This document shows positions 17,911-37,260 of a stretch of 64,000 nt of DNA, piece by piece. The stretch is from Elusimicrobiota bacterium. GTDB taxonomy: Bacteria; Elusimicrobiota; Elusimicrobia; UBA1565; UBA9628. Under the pieces are notes generated by a model. The model saw only the letters and a list, made by a program, of their open reading frames with translations. It had not been told where the DNA came from and searched no databases. The stretch lies in assembly GCA_023213235.1 (NCBI GenBank), contig CP096137.1, forward strand, positions 1,499,587-1,563,586, given 5' to 3'. Each line of letters begins with the position of its first letter. The stretch's first letter is position 1. The translations under genes and the position numbers were made by a program.

Positions 17911-18019
17911 CGTCCCTATTGATCCAGGTCAACTCTCGGTAGAATCGGAGCCGTTATATCGCGCCTGGACCGTTCTATATAGGGATGCACGTTGTGGTGG
18001 TACTCGGGAGAGAGAACCA

Positions 18020-25947
<7,928 letters not shown>

Positions 25948-26007
25948 GCCCACCCCGGTAGGTCCCCGGACCCAGGCGCGGGACCGGCGTCCCGGCTACT
26001 CTTTTTC

Positions 26008-27696
26008 ATGAGGAAGAGGCTCCCATCCCTGACGGCCTGGCTGCTCGCGGCGGCCGTTTCGGCCTCGGCCGGCGTCGTCGAGACCTACGTCCCGGTCTCC
26101 GTCGCGCCGGTCTCGGGCGCCGCGGCGATCTCCGCGACGGCCCGGCCCGGCCTCCTTCCGCTCGCCGCGTCGGCGCTTCCGACTCTGGCCCCGGCCCTGG
26201 CCGTGCCCGTCCCGGCCGTCGCGGCTCCGGTTCCCGTAAAGGCCGCACCCGCCGCCCTGGCCATGCCCGTCCTGCGGGCGGCCGCCTCGACCGGCGAAAA
26301 GGCCGCTCCGGCCGCGGCCGCCGCCGCCTTCGACGGCTGGAAGGCCCCCGAGAACCCTCTCGCCGTCGAGATGCCGGGCGTCTCCTTCCAGATCGAGCAG
26401 GAAGGCAACCTCCGCCACGCCGACCCGAAGGACTCCTCCGGAAACGTGTTCAAGTACTACAAGCCCGTGGAGCTGCGCCCCGAACTGCTCAAGAAGGCGG
26501 AGGACGGCCTCGGCTCCTTCGACCGCTTCTTCTACGCGGTGCGGACCTTGCGCGGTTGGCTGACGCGCGCCGATCCGGCCAAGGTGTGGCGAGCCCTGCC
26601 GCTGGCGGGCAAGCTCTTCTACGTCAACGGCCTCGAGGAGGCCGTCGCCGCCGAGCGCGGGCCCGAGGCCGCGTGGAGGGGGAAGAACTTCCTGCTGCTG
26701 GGCAAGACCAGGAACGCGCCCGACTTCGTCGCCGAGCACCCGGACATGGAGGAGCCGCCGTCCGGCAGGCGCTCGGGAGAGGAGCGCTTCATCCAGCCCG
26801 AGATCGTCTCCGCCAAGGACAAGGCCGCCAAGACCGGCCGCGAGGCCATCGGCCGCACGCGCCGGGTCATCGGCGACACCGGCCACGCCGGCACGCAGTA
26901 CCACGCCTTCGTCAAGCTCGCCCCGGAAAAGCTCGCCGCCCAGCTCGACGGCCTGCTCGCGACGGTCGCCGCGTACAACGAGGTCCTTTTCCTGGAGGCC
27001 GCGGGCGAATCTCCCGACAACCTGCTCCACGGTTCGCTGCGGCCGTGGCATGCCGGCCGCTCGCGCCGCGTGCGCGCGCTGACGCGGGCCGCCGGCCCCG
27101 CGCACCAGCCGTCCTGGACGGACCGCGACAGCGAGAAGCACGCCTACTTGGGCGTGCGCTGGTGGGGGCTGGAGAACGGCCTGGCGGTGATCTCGCTCGA
27201 GCTGCGCGGCGCGTCGCTGCCGTTCAAGCGCGAGAGCCCCGCGATGCGCGGCGTCGAGGGCTCCGGCTCGAAGATGATCCGCGATTACACGCACATCGAG
27301 CGCTGGCTCGGCACGATCGCGACCGCGGCCGGCCGCCTCAGCGCCGGAGCGACGCGCCCGGCGCCCTCCGCCGAGATCGAGCTCGACGAGGCCGCCGCGG
27401 CCGCCGCCTTGTCGAAGATCTCGGAGTCGCGCGGCGCGCCGGCGGTGACCGTCGCGGATCTCGAGGCCCTCTCGGCCTCGCTCGGCGCGGGCCCCGGCGT
27501 GCACCCGGCCCTGATCTACCCGCTCGCCGCCGGCAAGTCCGCCGCCTACTCCGAGGAGCTGTGGCGCTGGACGATGGCCCGCAAAGCCGGCGAGGCCGAC
27601 TTCAACGCCCGCCTGGCCAAGTACTCCCTCTGGTCCTCCTTCGGCGCCTGGGCCGCCGCCCGCCTGCCCTCCGCCCGCGCCTCCGCCGGCCTGTAG
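26008..27696 (+). CDS. Secreted protein with Ala/Pro/Val-rich leader, unknown function
   Basis: 562 residues. A signal peptide (LTAWLLAAAVSASA) is followed by about 85 residues of low complexity (LPTLAPALAVPVPAVAAPVP). A folded region follows: SFQIEQEGNLRHADPKDSSG, FIQPEIVSAKDKAAKTGREA, RRVIGDTGHAGTQYHAFVKL and WTDRDSEKHAYLGVRWWGLE. TACTCT lies five bases before the ATG, predicting a leaderless mRNA of its own although it directly follows the giant gene. The protein carries no catalytic motif that I recognise. The leader style is shared with genes at 13330, 18020 and 53021. Confidence 0.6.
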   Translation: MRKRLPSLTAWLLAAAVSASAGVVETYVPVSVAPVSGAAAISATARPGLLPLAASALPTLAPALAVPVPAVAAPVPVKAAPAALAMPVLRAAASTGEKAAPAAAAAAFDGWKAPENPLAVEMPGVSFQIEQEGNLRHADPKDSSGNVFKYYKPVELRPELLKKAEDGLGSFDRFFYAVRTLRGWLTRADPAKVWRALPLAGKLFYVNGLEEAVAAERGPEAAWRGKNFLLLGKTRNAPDFVAEHPDMEEPPSGRRSGEERFIQPEIVSAKDKAAKTGREAIGRTRRVIGDTGHAGTQYHAFVKLAPEKLAAQLDGLLATVAAYNEVLFLEAAGESPDNLLHGSLRPWHAGRSRRVRALTRAAGPAHQPSWTDRDSEKHAYLGVRWWGLENGLAVISLELRGASLPFKRESPAMRGVEGSGSKMIRDYTHIERWLGTIATAAGRLSAGATRPAPSAEIELDEAAAAAALSKISESRGAPAVTVADLEALSASLGAGPGVHPALIYPLAAGKSAAYSEELWRWTMARKAGEADFNARLAKYSLWSSFGAWAAARLPSARASAGL

Positions 27697-27709
27697 CTCG
27701 GAACCCTAC

Positions 27710-27786
27710 GGTGTCAGGTTGTGCAATTGTCCGATTCTCTCCGATTCCGACGGGCGGAGAATCGGACAATTGCACAACCTGACACC
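27710..27786. repeat. 30-bp perfect palindrome between convergent genes
   Basis: The arms 27710-27739 and 27757-27786 are perfect reverse complements starting GGTGTCAGGTTGTGCAATTG, with a 17-base loop. It fills the gap between two convergent genes and could stop transcription from both sides. Length and perfection are far beyond a normal terminator, so a small mobile palindrome (REP/MITE type) is as likely. Confidence 0.85.
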
Positions 27787-27788
27787 GA

Positions 27789-29368
27789 TCAGAGCTCGTT
27801 TCTGAGCTTTCGCAGGTCGGCGAGGTAGCGGTGGGTGCGGACCGCGGAGGAGCGGGGGCGGCGGCTTCGTCCAGCGCGGCGTCGAGGGACTTGGCGGCCT
27901 CGTCTTTGAGGCCCATGGCCTTCAGGATCTTGGCCTCGAGCGCGACCGCGCGCAGGTAATTGTCGCCGTAGCCGTTCTTGACGGCGGCGCGCGCGGAGAT
28001 CAGGGCGGAGGGGTACTCCTTCTGGTCGAAGAGCAGGCGCGCGTAGCCCTGGTGGAAGGAGAACTCGTCGGGGTAGGCGCCGACGAGAGACTCGTAGAGG
28101 GCGCGGGCCTCGTCCAGGCGTCCCGCCTTGGCGAGGCAGTAGGCGCGCTCGAGGTTGGCGCCGCGCGCGAGCTTCAGGCGCGAGGCCTTCGCGTCGGCGC
28201 CGTAGGCGTCGGCCGCGGCCGACCAGGCGGCCTTGGACTCGGCCTCCCGGCCGAGCGACTCCAGGAACGAGGCCTCGTAGGAGCGCACGTCGCCGGCGAC
28301 CCAGCCGGTGGCGCCGAGCGTGGGGACGCGGCCCAGCGGGCCGCGCCTTCCAATACGGCGGGAGCCAGGGCCGAGGCGGCGACGGTGTCGCGGTCGACGA
28401 GGTCGCCGGCCCACGCCAGCAGCTCGATGTCGTCCGGATACGCGGCGATCAGTTCCTTCAGGATCGCGGTCAGCGCGGCCGCGTCGTCGGCCTTCGCGGC
28501 CAGCGCCTGGCGCGCGAGGAGCGCCTCGCGCTTGGCCTCGGGAGCGGTCCCGGCCGCGGCGAGGGCCTCGGCGGGCTCGGCGCGGTCGAGACGCCAGCGC
28601 GCGACGCGCGCGCGGCGCGCGCCGTGATCGCCGGGCGCGGCCTTGGCGACCGCCTCGGCGGCCACTTCGACCGGCTCATCCAAGGACCTCTTGGACTCGG
28701 AGAGGAACGCCGCGAGCGCCTCCGGAGAGCGGTAGCCGACCGCGCGGCCGATCTCCTGGCCCCGCTCGTCGAGCACGAGCAAGGTCGGGTAGCCGCCGAC
28801 CTTGAAGCGCGCCTTCCAGTCCCAGGACAGTTCCGCGTCGGCGTCGAGCGCGAGCTTCACGAAGCCTTCGGAGGCGGTCTGAAAAATCTCGCCGGGGTAG
28901 ACTCCTTCCTCCAGCATGTTGCACGGCGGGCACCAGATGCCGTAGAAGTGGACGAAGATCGGCTGGCGGTGGCGGCGGGCGAGCGTGACCGCCTTGCCGG
29001 GCTGGTTGACGAGGAAGCCCTCGGCGAAGGAGTGGGGCTTCGGCTCGAGCTTGACGCGCGCGGCGTCGGGCTTGCGGCCCGCGACCTCGACGGTGAAGCG
29101 GTCCTGGCGGCAGAAGGTCTTCGCGTCGTCGCAGACGCTCGCGACGACCTCGACCTTGCCGGAGGCGCGCAGCTGGCAGCGGAAGAGGCGGGGGTGACCT
29201 CGCCGGCGCGCTCTTTGCCGCACTTCTGGGGGCCTCCGGGTTGAAGTGATGGCCGTCGATGGGCTTGAGCTCGATGCGTTCGTTGAGCACGGCCTTCGCG
29301 GGGCGCGACTTCACGAGCTGTTCGGCGCCCGCCGGGAGCGCCGCGAGGACGAGGAAAAGGGCGATCAT
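27789..29368 (-). CDS. Secreted thioredoxin-fold protein with TPR tail, four frameshifts
   Basis: About 527 residues rejoined. One base is missing near 29227, 29192, 28337 and 27866, always in C runs on the coding strand. A signal peptide (MIALFLVLAALPAGA) leads to a beta domain, then a thioredoxin domain with the CPPC redox motif in VHFYGIWCPPCNMLEEGVYP and the cis-Pro region VGGYPTLLVLDERG. The C-terminal part is helical repeats (AYCLAKAGRLDEARALYESL, SFHQGYARLLFDQKEYPSAL). It should act as a periplasmic thiol-disulfide protein. TACACT lies six bases before the ATG (leaderless). It is divergent from the export operon at 29411. Confidence 0.8.
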
Positions 29369-29410
29369 CGGGAAAGTGTAGCATGCTAGAATGAGCCGTC
29401 CCGTGCCGCG

Positions 29411-30667
29411 ATGACCTCCGCGCTCCTCTCGATCACCGTCGCCACGTACACGGCGGTCGCCCTCGCGACCTCGCCCGAGGTCCGCTCCGCCGAGGACGCC
29501 TGGAAGGCGGCCGACTCCGCGTTGAAAGGCCAGGCGGCGGCGATGCTGCTGCCCACGCTCGCGTTCACCTACACCGAGTACCCGTACGGGCACAGCCCGC
29601 TCGATTCCTACCGCTGGAAGCGCGGCGACTACGCGCTGCGCCACGGGCAAGCCGTCACGGTCGCCAACTGGAACCTGTTCAACTCGTTCGAGGACGTCCA
29701 GAAGACGCGCAACGCGGTCGCGGCCCGGCGCGCGGCCGCCTCGGCGCTGAAGGCCGCGCGGCAGGACCGCGCGTACGCGGCGATCTCCGCTTTCTACGAC
29801 CTCAACTCCAAGAAGCAGCTCTACGCGGTCGCCGAGCAGAACCTCAGCGACCAGAAGAAGCAGTTCGACCAGTCGCGCGACCTCTACGAGCACGGCATGA
29901 AGAGCCTGGCCGACCTGCTCAAGAGCGAGACGGACTGGCTGTCCTCCCAATTGCGTCTGGCCTCGGCCAACGCCGAGAGGCGCAAGGCGCTGGCCGATTT
30001 CAACATCCTCGTCGACCGCTCGCCGGGAGCGGAGGCCGAGCTCGACGTCGACCTTCAGCCCGGGGCGACGGGCCTGCCGCTGCTCGACGCCGACCTCGCG
30101 CGCGCTCTCGAAATCCGTCCCGAGGTGGTCCGCGCCCGCGACCAGCTCGCGCGGGCGGAGGTCGACGCGCAGCGCGCGATCAAGGGCCTGCTGCCCGACG
30201 TGAAGGTGGACGCGTCGTGGACGCGAACGCGCTACGCCGATTTTCCCGGGGCCGGCTCCTCCATCCCCAATCCCAACCGCCAGGTCGGGCTGACCGTGAG
30301 CCTTCCGCTCGGCTTCAACGGCTTCACGCAGGGCTGGGCGCTGGCCGCCGCGCGCGCGGACCTGCGCCGGGCGCGGACGGCCGTCGACGCGGCGGAGCGC
30401 GCGGTGCGCGCCGACATTTACGGGGCGCACGTCGCCCTCGAGCGGGTGCTGACGTCCTACGCGATCGCCGTGCGCAAGGAGGAGATCGCGGCGCGCGCGC
30501 TCGAGCTCGTCGGGCGGCAGTTCCAGCAGGGCGCGGCCGACGCGATCCGCATGAACCAGGCGCAGGCCGACCTGCTCAACGCGCGCGTCGAGCGCACGCT
30601 CGCGCTGCACGACATTTTCATCAACCGCGCCCAGTACCGGCGAGCGGTGGGAGACCCGTTATGGTGA
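29411..30667 (+). CDS. TolC-family outer-membrane factor
   Basis: 418 residues. Two OEP repeats are visible, each a long helical hairpin with coiled coil (SLADLLKSETDWLSSQLRLAS and AADAIRMNQAQADLLNARVE). Between them comes a beta segment (QVGLTVSLPLGFNGFTQGWALA). A short N-terminal signal (TSALLSITVATYTAVALA) is plausible. It should form the trimeric outer-membrane channel of the exporter encoded by the next four genes, which overlap one another by 1-7 bases. TAGAAT lies 18 bases before the ATG, giving a leader of about 11 bases. Confidence 0.88.
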   Translation: MTSALLSITVATYTAVALATSPEVRSAEDAWKAADSALKGQAAAMLLPTLAFTYTEYPYGHSPLDSYRWKRGDYALRHGQAVTVANWNLFNSFEDVQKTRNAVAARRAAASALKAARQDRAYAAISAFYDLNSKKQLYAVAEQNLSDQKKQFDQSRDLYEHGMKSLADLLKSETDWLSSQLRLASANAERRKALADFNILVDRSPGAEAELDVDLQPGATGLPLLDADLARALEIRPEVVRARDQLARAEVDAQRAIKGLLPDVKVDASWTRTRYADFPGAGSSIPNPNRQVGLTVSLPLGFNGFTQGWALAAARADLRRARTAVDAAERAVRADIYGAHVALERVLTSYAIAVRKEEIAARALELVGRQFQQGAADAIRMNQAQADLLNARVERTLALHDIFINRAQYRRAVGDPLW

Positions 30668-31584
30668 GGCTGAAGGCGCGCTGGAAGCCGCTCGCGGCGG
30701 CGGCGCTCGTGCTGGCGCTGGGCGGATGGTGGTGGAAGAAGCGCCGCGCGACGGCCGCCGACGGCGGGCCCGCCGTCGTGAAGGTCGAGCGCGGCGACAT
30801 CGAGGTCCACTTCGTCGACTCCGGCGAGCTCGCGCCGAAGACCTTCGTCGACGTCGCGTCCAAGGTCTCCGGCCGCGTCATCGAGCTGACCGTCGACGAG
30901 GGCGCGCGCGTGCGCAAAGGGCAGAAGCTCGCCGTGATCCAGCCCGGCCGCACGGAGGCCGAGGCCTACGTGCCGACGACCCTGACCGCGCCGATCGACG
31001 GCGTCGTCATGCGCTACCAGGACCGCAGCTCCGGCAATCCGCAGGAGGGCCGCCTCTCGAAGCTCGGCGAGTACGTGACCGGGCTCATGGAGTCGCAGAC
31101 GCCCACCTACCTGCTGACCGTCGCCGACCTCTCGCGCCTGATCGTCAAGATGAAGATCAGCGAGATGGACGTCCTCAAGCTCAAGGAGGGCATGGACGTG
31201 AAGGTGACGATCGACGCCCTGCCGGGGCAGGACTTCCCGTCGAAGATCACGCTCGTCTCGCCTCAGGCCGAGAAGGACGGCAACAACCTCAAGAGCTTCA
31301 AGGTCGAGGTGACGCTGCTGAAGGGGGACGCCCGCCTGAAGCCCGGCATGACCGCGCGCGTCGACGGCCTGCTCGACTCGCGCAAGCAGGTCCTCAAGGC
31401 CTCGCTGTCCGCGGTCTTCGAGGAAGCGGGCAAGGAGTTCGCCTACGTGACGGGCGCCGGCGAACCGAAGAAGTCCGAGCTCAAGCTCGGCCTGCGCTCG
31501 GAGATGGACGTCGAGGTCCTCGAGGGCGTGAAGGAAGGCGACAAGCTCCTCACCGAGAAGCCGGAGTCGAAGAAGAAGCCGTGA
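30661..31584 (+). CDS. Periplasmic adaptor (MacA/HlyD family)
   Basis: 307 residues. One N-terminal membrane anchor (PLAAAALVLALGGWWW) is followed by barrel-sandwich hybrid halves (VASKVSGRVIELTVDEGARV and TLTAPIDGVVMRYQ). The coiled-coil hairpin between them is nearly absent. Then come the beta-barrel and membrane-proximal domains (VKMKISEMDVLKLKEGMDVK, LKPGMTARVDGLL). It should bridge the TolC-type channel and the ABC transporter. The missing hairpin is unusual, because that hairpin normally meets TolC. The start overlaps the end of the channel gene. Confidence 0.85.
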   Translation: MVRLKARWKPLAAAALVLALGGWWWKKRRATAADGGPAVVKVERGDIEVHFVDSGELAPKTFVDVASKVSGRVIELTVDEGARVRKGQKLAVIQPGRTEAEAYVPTTLTAPIDGVVMRYQDRSSGNPQEGRLSKLGEYVTGLMESQTPTYLLTVADLSRLIVKMKISEMDVLKLKEGMDVKVTIDALPGQDFPSKITLVSPQAEKDGNNLKSFKVEVTLLKGDARLKPGMTARVDGLLDSRKQVLKASLSAVFEEAGKEFAYVTGAGEPKKSELKLGLRSEMDVEVLEGVKEGDKLLTEKPESKKKP

Positions 31585-32246
31585 GCGCGCCCGCCGCCAT
31601 CACGGTCGAGAATCTCGCGCGCACCTACCAGGGCGGCTACCAGGCGCTCAAGGGCGTCACGTTCTCCGTCGCCGCCGGCGAGTTCGCGGCGATCATGGGG
31701 CCCTCGGGCTGCGGCAAGTCGACTTTGCTCAACATCCTCGGCCTGCTCGACCGCCCGACGGGCGGGACCTACCGCCTCGAGGGCGCCCTGACGGCCGGCC
31801 TCGGCGACGCCGAGCTCACGGCCCTGCGCCGCGCGCGCATCGGCTTCGTGTTTCAGGCCTTCAATCTGCTGCCGCGCCTCTCGGCGCTCGAGAACGTGGC
31901 CCTGCCGATGGCCTACGCCGGCGCGGCCGTGGCGCCGCGCCTCGAGCGGGCGCGCGCCCTGCTCGACCGCGTCGGCCTCGGCCGCAAGGGCGAGCACACG
32001 CCGCTGCAGCTCTCCGGCGGCGAGCGCCAGCGCGTCGGCATCGCGCGCGCGCTGGCCAACAAGCCCGCGCTCCTGCTCGCCGACGAGCCGACGGGAAACC
32101 TCGACTCGACGTCGTCCGCCGAGATCCTCGCGCTGTTCAAGGAGCTCAACGCCGAGGGCACGACGATCGTGCTCGTCACGCACGACCCGGCGATCGGCGC
32201 CTCGGCGCAGCGCGTGCTGCGCGTCAAGGACGGCCTGCTCGCGTGA
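31581..32246 (+). CDS. ABC transporter ATP-binding protein (MacB/LolD type)
   Basis: 221 residues from a GTG that overlaps the previous stop. All motifs are present: Walker A (GPSGCGKST), Q-loop (FVFQAFNLL), signature (LSGGERQRV), Walker B (LLLADEPTGNLD) and H-loop (VTHD). It is the stand-alone ATPase for the two permeases that follow. Family knowledge: this class drives mechanotransmission (MacB, LolCDE, YknY) and not classic substrate passage. Confidence 0.93.
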   Translation: MSAPAAITVENLARTYQGGYQALKGVTFSVAAGEFAAIMGPSGCGKSTLLNILGLLDRPTGGTYRLEGALTAGLGDAELTALRRARIGFVFQAFNLLPRLSALENVALPMAYAGAAVAPRLERARALLDRVGLGRKGEHTPLQLSGGERQRVGIARALANKPALLLADEPTGNLDSTSSAEILALFKELNAEGTTIVLVTHDPAIGASAQRVLRVKDGLLA

Positions 32247-33514
32247 ACGCGCGCGAGGCCCTGCGCGCGGGCGTCCGCGAGATCTCCGCCAACAAGTTCC
32301 GCTCGGCTCTGTCGTTCACGGCGGTCTCGGTCGGCGTGGCGTCTTTGCTCTACACGCTCGCGCAGACGCAGGGCATGAAGCAGGCGCTCGAGAGGAACCT
32401 CGAGCTCATGGGCCCGGGCCGGATGACGATCGAGAAGAAGCGCGACTATGTTTCGAAGGGGCTCTCCGGGGGCCTGACCTACGCCGACGCCGTCGCCCTG
32501 CGCCGCGAGCTGCCGGACCTCTACATGGTCGACCCGCGCTCTTCCTACAGCCTCACGGTGCATTACGGCGGCCGCAAGCTCGAGGGCGTCGACGTGGCCG
32601 GCACGACGCCCGACTTCCGCAAGCGGGACTGGGTCTACACGCTGCGTGGCCGCTTCCTCAACGAGTGGGACGTCGCCAACCGCGCGCGCGTCGCCGTCCT
32701 CGTCCAGCCCGCGGGCTGGGTCAAGAAGCCGTTCTGGGCCAAGTTCTGGGGCCGCGAGGACGATTACGACAAGTTCGCCGCGCGCGTCGACGTCCTCGGC
32801 CAGCGCGTGCGCATCGTCGACTCGGTCTACACCGTCGTCGGGGTGCTGACGCCGCCGCCGCGCGACCTCGACCCGCGCTGGGACAGCTGGAGCACGCCGA
32901 ACGCCTTCGTGCCGATCACGGCCTTCCAGCAGACCTTCGGCAAGGGCGACGCCTCCGCCGACCTCGTCGACGAGATCCGCGTCGAAACGGGCGACGAGCG
33001 CACGCTCGCCGCCCGGCGGCGGCAGATCGAGGCGATCCTCAAGCGGCGGCACCGCGGCGAGGAGGACTTCGAGATCAAGGACCAGCGCGAGGAGATCGAG
33101 TCGGAGATGGAGAACATGCGCAAGTACGTGAAGGCCGGCCTCGCGCTCGGCATCGTCGCCCTGCTCGCCGGCGGCATCGGCATCATGAACGTGACCTTGG
33201 CCACGATCTTCGCGCGCGTGCGGGAGATCGGCGTGCGCCGCGCGATCGGCGCCGGGCGCGACGACATCCTGGCCCAGTTCCTTCTCGAGGCGGCGATGCT
33301 CGGCGCGGCGGGAGGGCTCGCGGGCGTCGGGCTGGGGCTCGGCGGCGTGAAATGGCTCTCGGGGCTCGGCGGCACGCGCGACCTCGCGCAGCCGACCGTC
33401 CTTCACTGCCTCGGCGTCGTGGCGCTGGCGTCGGCGGTCAGCGCGGGCTTCGCGCTCGTGCCGGCCTGGCGCGCGTCGCGCCTGGATCCCGTCGAGGCGC
33501 TGAAGGCCGAATGA
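32243..33514 (+). CDS. MacB/FtsX-type permease subunit 1
   Basis: 423 residues, start overlapping the ATPase stop. It has one N-terminal membrane helix (SALSFTAVSVGVASLLYTLA) and a large periplasmic domain (about 60-300). The C-terminal FtsX domain has three helices (LALGIVALLAGGIGIMNVTL, AAMLGAAGGLAGVGLGLGG, LGVVALASAVSAGFALVPAW). The coupling region EIGVRRAIGAGRDDILAQFL contacts the ATPase. It ends with the family-typical RASRLDPVEALKAE. It should pair with the second permease. Confidence 0.92.
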   Translation: MNAREALRAGVREISANKFRSALSFTAVSVGVASLLYTLAQTQGMKQALERNLELMGPGRMTIEKKRDYVSKGLSGGLTYADAVALRRELPDLYMVDPRSSYSLTVHYGGRKLEGVDVAGTTPDFRKRDWVYTLRGRFLNEWDVANRARVAVLVQPAGWVKKPFWAKFWGREDDYDKFAARVDVLGQRVRIVDSVYTVVGVLTPPPRDLDPRWDSWSTPNAFVPITAFQQTFGKGDASADLVDEIRVETGDERTLAARRRQIEAILKRRHRGEEDFEIKDQREEIESEMENMRKYVKAGLALGIVALLAGGIGIMNVTLATIFARVREIGVRRAIGAGRDDILAQFLLEAAMLGAAGGLAGVGLGLGGVKWLSGLGGTRDLAQPTVLHCLGVVALASAVSAGFALVPAWRASRLDPVEALKAE

Positions 33515-34724
33515 AGATCGCGGAACTGGGCCGTTCGGCTCTGCAGGAGATCGGCGCCCACCGCACGCGCAGCGCGATGACCGCGCTCTCGCTGTCGATC
33601 GGCATCGCCGCGATGCTGTTCACGTTCTCGCAGACGGCCGGCATGATGAAGCGCTACGACGACGCGCTGCGCCTGGCCGGGCCCGGCAGGCTCGTGATCT
33701 CGCCGCGGCGGGGCTACGCGGGCAAAGGCCTCTCGCCCGGCCTGACGTTCTCGGACGCCCGGGAGATCCGCCTGCGCTACCCCGAGCTGTACATGGTCTC
33801 GCCCCGCAACTCGCACTACGGCCTCGACGGCCGCCTCGACTCCTTCAAGAACGGCGATCTCGTCGGCCGCGGGATCACGCCGGAGTGGGCCAAGCGGGAC
33901 TGGGTCTACACCATGAGGGGCCGCATGCTCAATGAGCGCGACCTCGCGGAGTCCGCGCGCGTGTGCGTGCTGGTCGAGGCGGGGAGCTGGATCAAGAAGC
34001 CCTTCTGGGCGAAATACTGGCCCGAACAGGCGCTGACCAAGCACATCTCGCGCCGCGACCCGCTCGGCCGCCGCATCCTGCTCGGCGAGCACCTGTTCAC
34101 CGTCGTCGGCGTCCTCAAGGAGCCACCGAAGGACCTCGACCCGCGCTGGTTCCGCACGTGGGGCGGCTCCGGCCAGGTGCTCGTCCCGCTGACGACTTTG
34201 CAGCGCTCGCTGATGCCGCGCTACCAGAAGAATCCCGACGTCGTGGAGGAGATCGCCGTCGACACCGGCGACGCCGAGACGGCCGCCGCCTACCTGCGGC
34301 GCATCAAGGTCCTGCTCCTGGCCCGCCACCGCGGCGAGGAGGACTTCGAGATCAAGGACTACCGCGAGATCATGCAGAGCGCGCTCAAGCAGATGAAGGA
34401 GTTCGTCGTCTCGATCATGATCATCGGACTCGTGGCGATCCTCGCGTCGGGCATCGGCATCATGAACGTCACGCTCGCGACGATCTTCTCGCGCGTCAAA
34501 GAGATCGGCATCCGCCGCGCGCTCGGCGCCACGCGCGCCGACATCATCTGGCAGTTCACGTCCGAGGCGATGATGCTGGGCGTCCTGGGCGGGGCGGGGG
34601 CACGGCGCTCGGCGTCGTCGGCATCTGGGCGCTCGCGCCGCGCGAGGAGCGCATGCTCGAGATCAGCGCGCTACACGTGGGCGGCGCGCTGCTGATCGCG
34701 CTCGGCACGGGCTTCCTGTTCGCC

Positions 34725-36069
<1,345 letters not shown>

Positions 36070-36156
36070 GCCCTAAGGATAGACGTGACGGCTCTTATCG
36101 ACGAGAGACCTTGGCCCTATAGGAAGCGTCCGGACGTCCCACAACCGGCCGCGTTG

Positions 36157-37209
36157 CTATTTCGCCTTGTTGGCCCACTGCGCCTCGAAGCGCGCCTGGG
36201 GGACGTCCATCGCGGCTTTGAGGTTTCCGGCTTCGAGCATGCGGCCGTCCTTGGACGGGAGCAGACGGATCAGCGCCTTGCGGCCGCCGGGGAACACCTC
36301 GAGGATTCCGGCGAGAGCGCGCGCGTAGCCCGGCGGCTCGTGCATGCGCGTCCAGCCGTCGAGCAGGCAGCGCACGACCTCGGCGACCTCCTCGGGGGTC
36401 AGGGCCGGGTGCTTCCCGACGCGGCGGCCCCAGTCGTCGAAGAAGGGCCCGACGGGCAGCAGCAGGTCGGCCGACTTGCGCAGGCCGCGCGCGGCGCGCA
36501 GCGGGTAATGCCGGTGGTTGTCGGCGCCCATGTGCTTCTGGTGCAGGACGCCGGCGGCGCCCAGGCGCCCTCCGTACAGCGGCGAGCCGGGCTTGGCGGC
36601 GTCGTAGAGCGCGTCGTGAAGCGAGTCTCCGGGCTTGAGCTCCCACTGGTCGGCGACGCGGTCGAGGTCGCCGAAGTTGTGCGCGACCAAGGCCGCCGCC
36701 TTGAGGCGCTCGATCCCGGCGGTCCTGGCGAACGCGCGGTCCTCCCGGGCGGCTTCCTTCGTCATCGCGGCGAGGACCCGGTCGGCCAGCGGCCGGTTGA
36801 AGCCGCGCACGGCCGCGTAGGCGCCGACGGCGACGGAGAACCACGTGCCCTCGTGCGTGGAGACGCGCTCCGCTCCGGTCCCGAGCCGGCGCGCGGTGAC
36901 CGGCGCGTAGTCCCACGTCCCCGCCTCGAGGACCAGGGCCGCCTGCTCCTCGGCGAGGCCGGGCTGGATCTCCTGCCAGTGCTTCCAGCGGATGCCGTTG
37001 TCGACGTCGGTCGGGACGAAGGAGCCCGCGGTCGCCCAGTGCGCGCACAGGCACAGCTCGTAGTACTCGAGCGGGTTCAAGCGGCGGCCGTCGTAGGCGC
37101 GCAGCACGCGCAGGTAGCGCAGGGCGGGACCCTCGGGCTCCGGGCCGCCGAAGAGGAACGGCGCGGCCGAGCGCACCTGCTCGATGAGGAGGACGGGGCT
37201 GATCGACAC
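36157..37209 (-). CDS. Conserved-looking cytoplasmic hypothetical protein
   Basis: 350 residues, intact frame, GTG start with TAGAAT (37221-37216) six bases upstream. No signal peptide or membrane helix. Mostly helical with striking His-rich and aromatic blocks: YYELCLCAHWATAGSFVPTD, ERVSTHEGTWFSVAVGAYAA and LHQKHMGADNHRHYPLRAAR. Those His residues could bind metal. I do not recognise a family. The sequence is divergent from the secreted-protein gene at 37261. The 36070-36156 gap holds nothing evident. Confidence 0.6.
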   Translation of the reverse strand: MSISPVLLIEQVRSAAPFLFGGPEPEGPALRYLRVLRAYDGRRLNPLEYYELCLCAHWATAGSFVPTDVDNGIRWKHWQEIQPGLAEEQAALVLEAGTWDYAPVTARRLGTGAERVSTHEGTWFSVAVGAYAAVRGFNRPLADRVLAAMTKEAAREDRAFARTAGIERLKAAALVAHNFGDLDRVADQWELKPGDSLHDALYDAAKPGSPLYGGRLGAAGVLHQKHMGADNHRHYPLRAARGLRKSADLLLPVGPFFDDWGRRVGKHPALTPEEVAEVVRCLLDGWTRMHEPPGYARALAGILEVFPGGRKALIRLLPSKDGRMLEAGNLKAAMDVPQARFEAQWANKAK

Positions 37210-37225
37210 GCGTGGATTCTACCTC

Positions 37226-37260
37226 TTGACGGGGCTCCGGGGAGGGGGCACACTGGGGGC
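37226..37260 (+). promoter_or_regulatory. Promoter of the 37261 gene, leaderless type
   Basis: TTGACG (37226-37231), a 17-base spacer and CACACT (37249-37254) are followed by six bases and the ATG at 37261. Confidence 0.65.
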
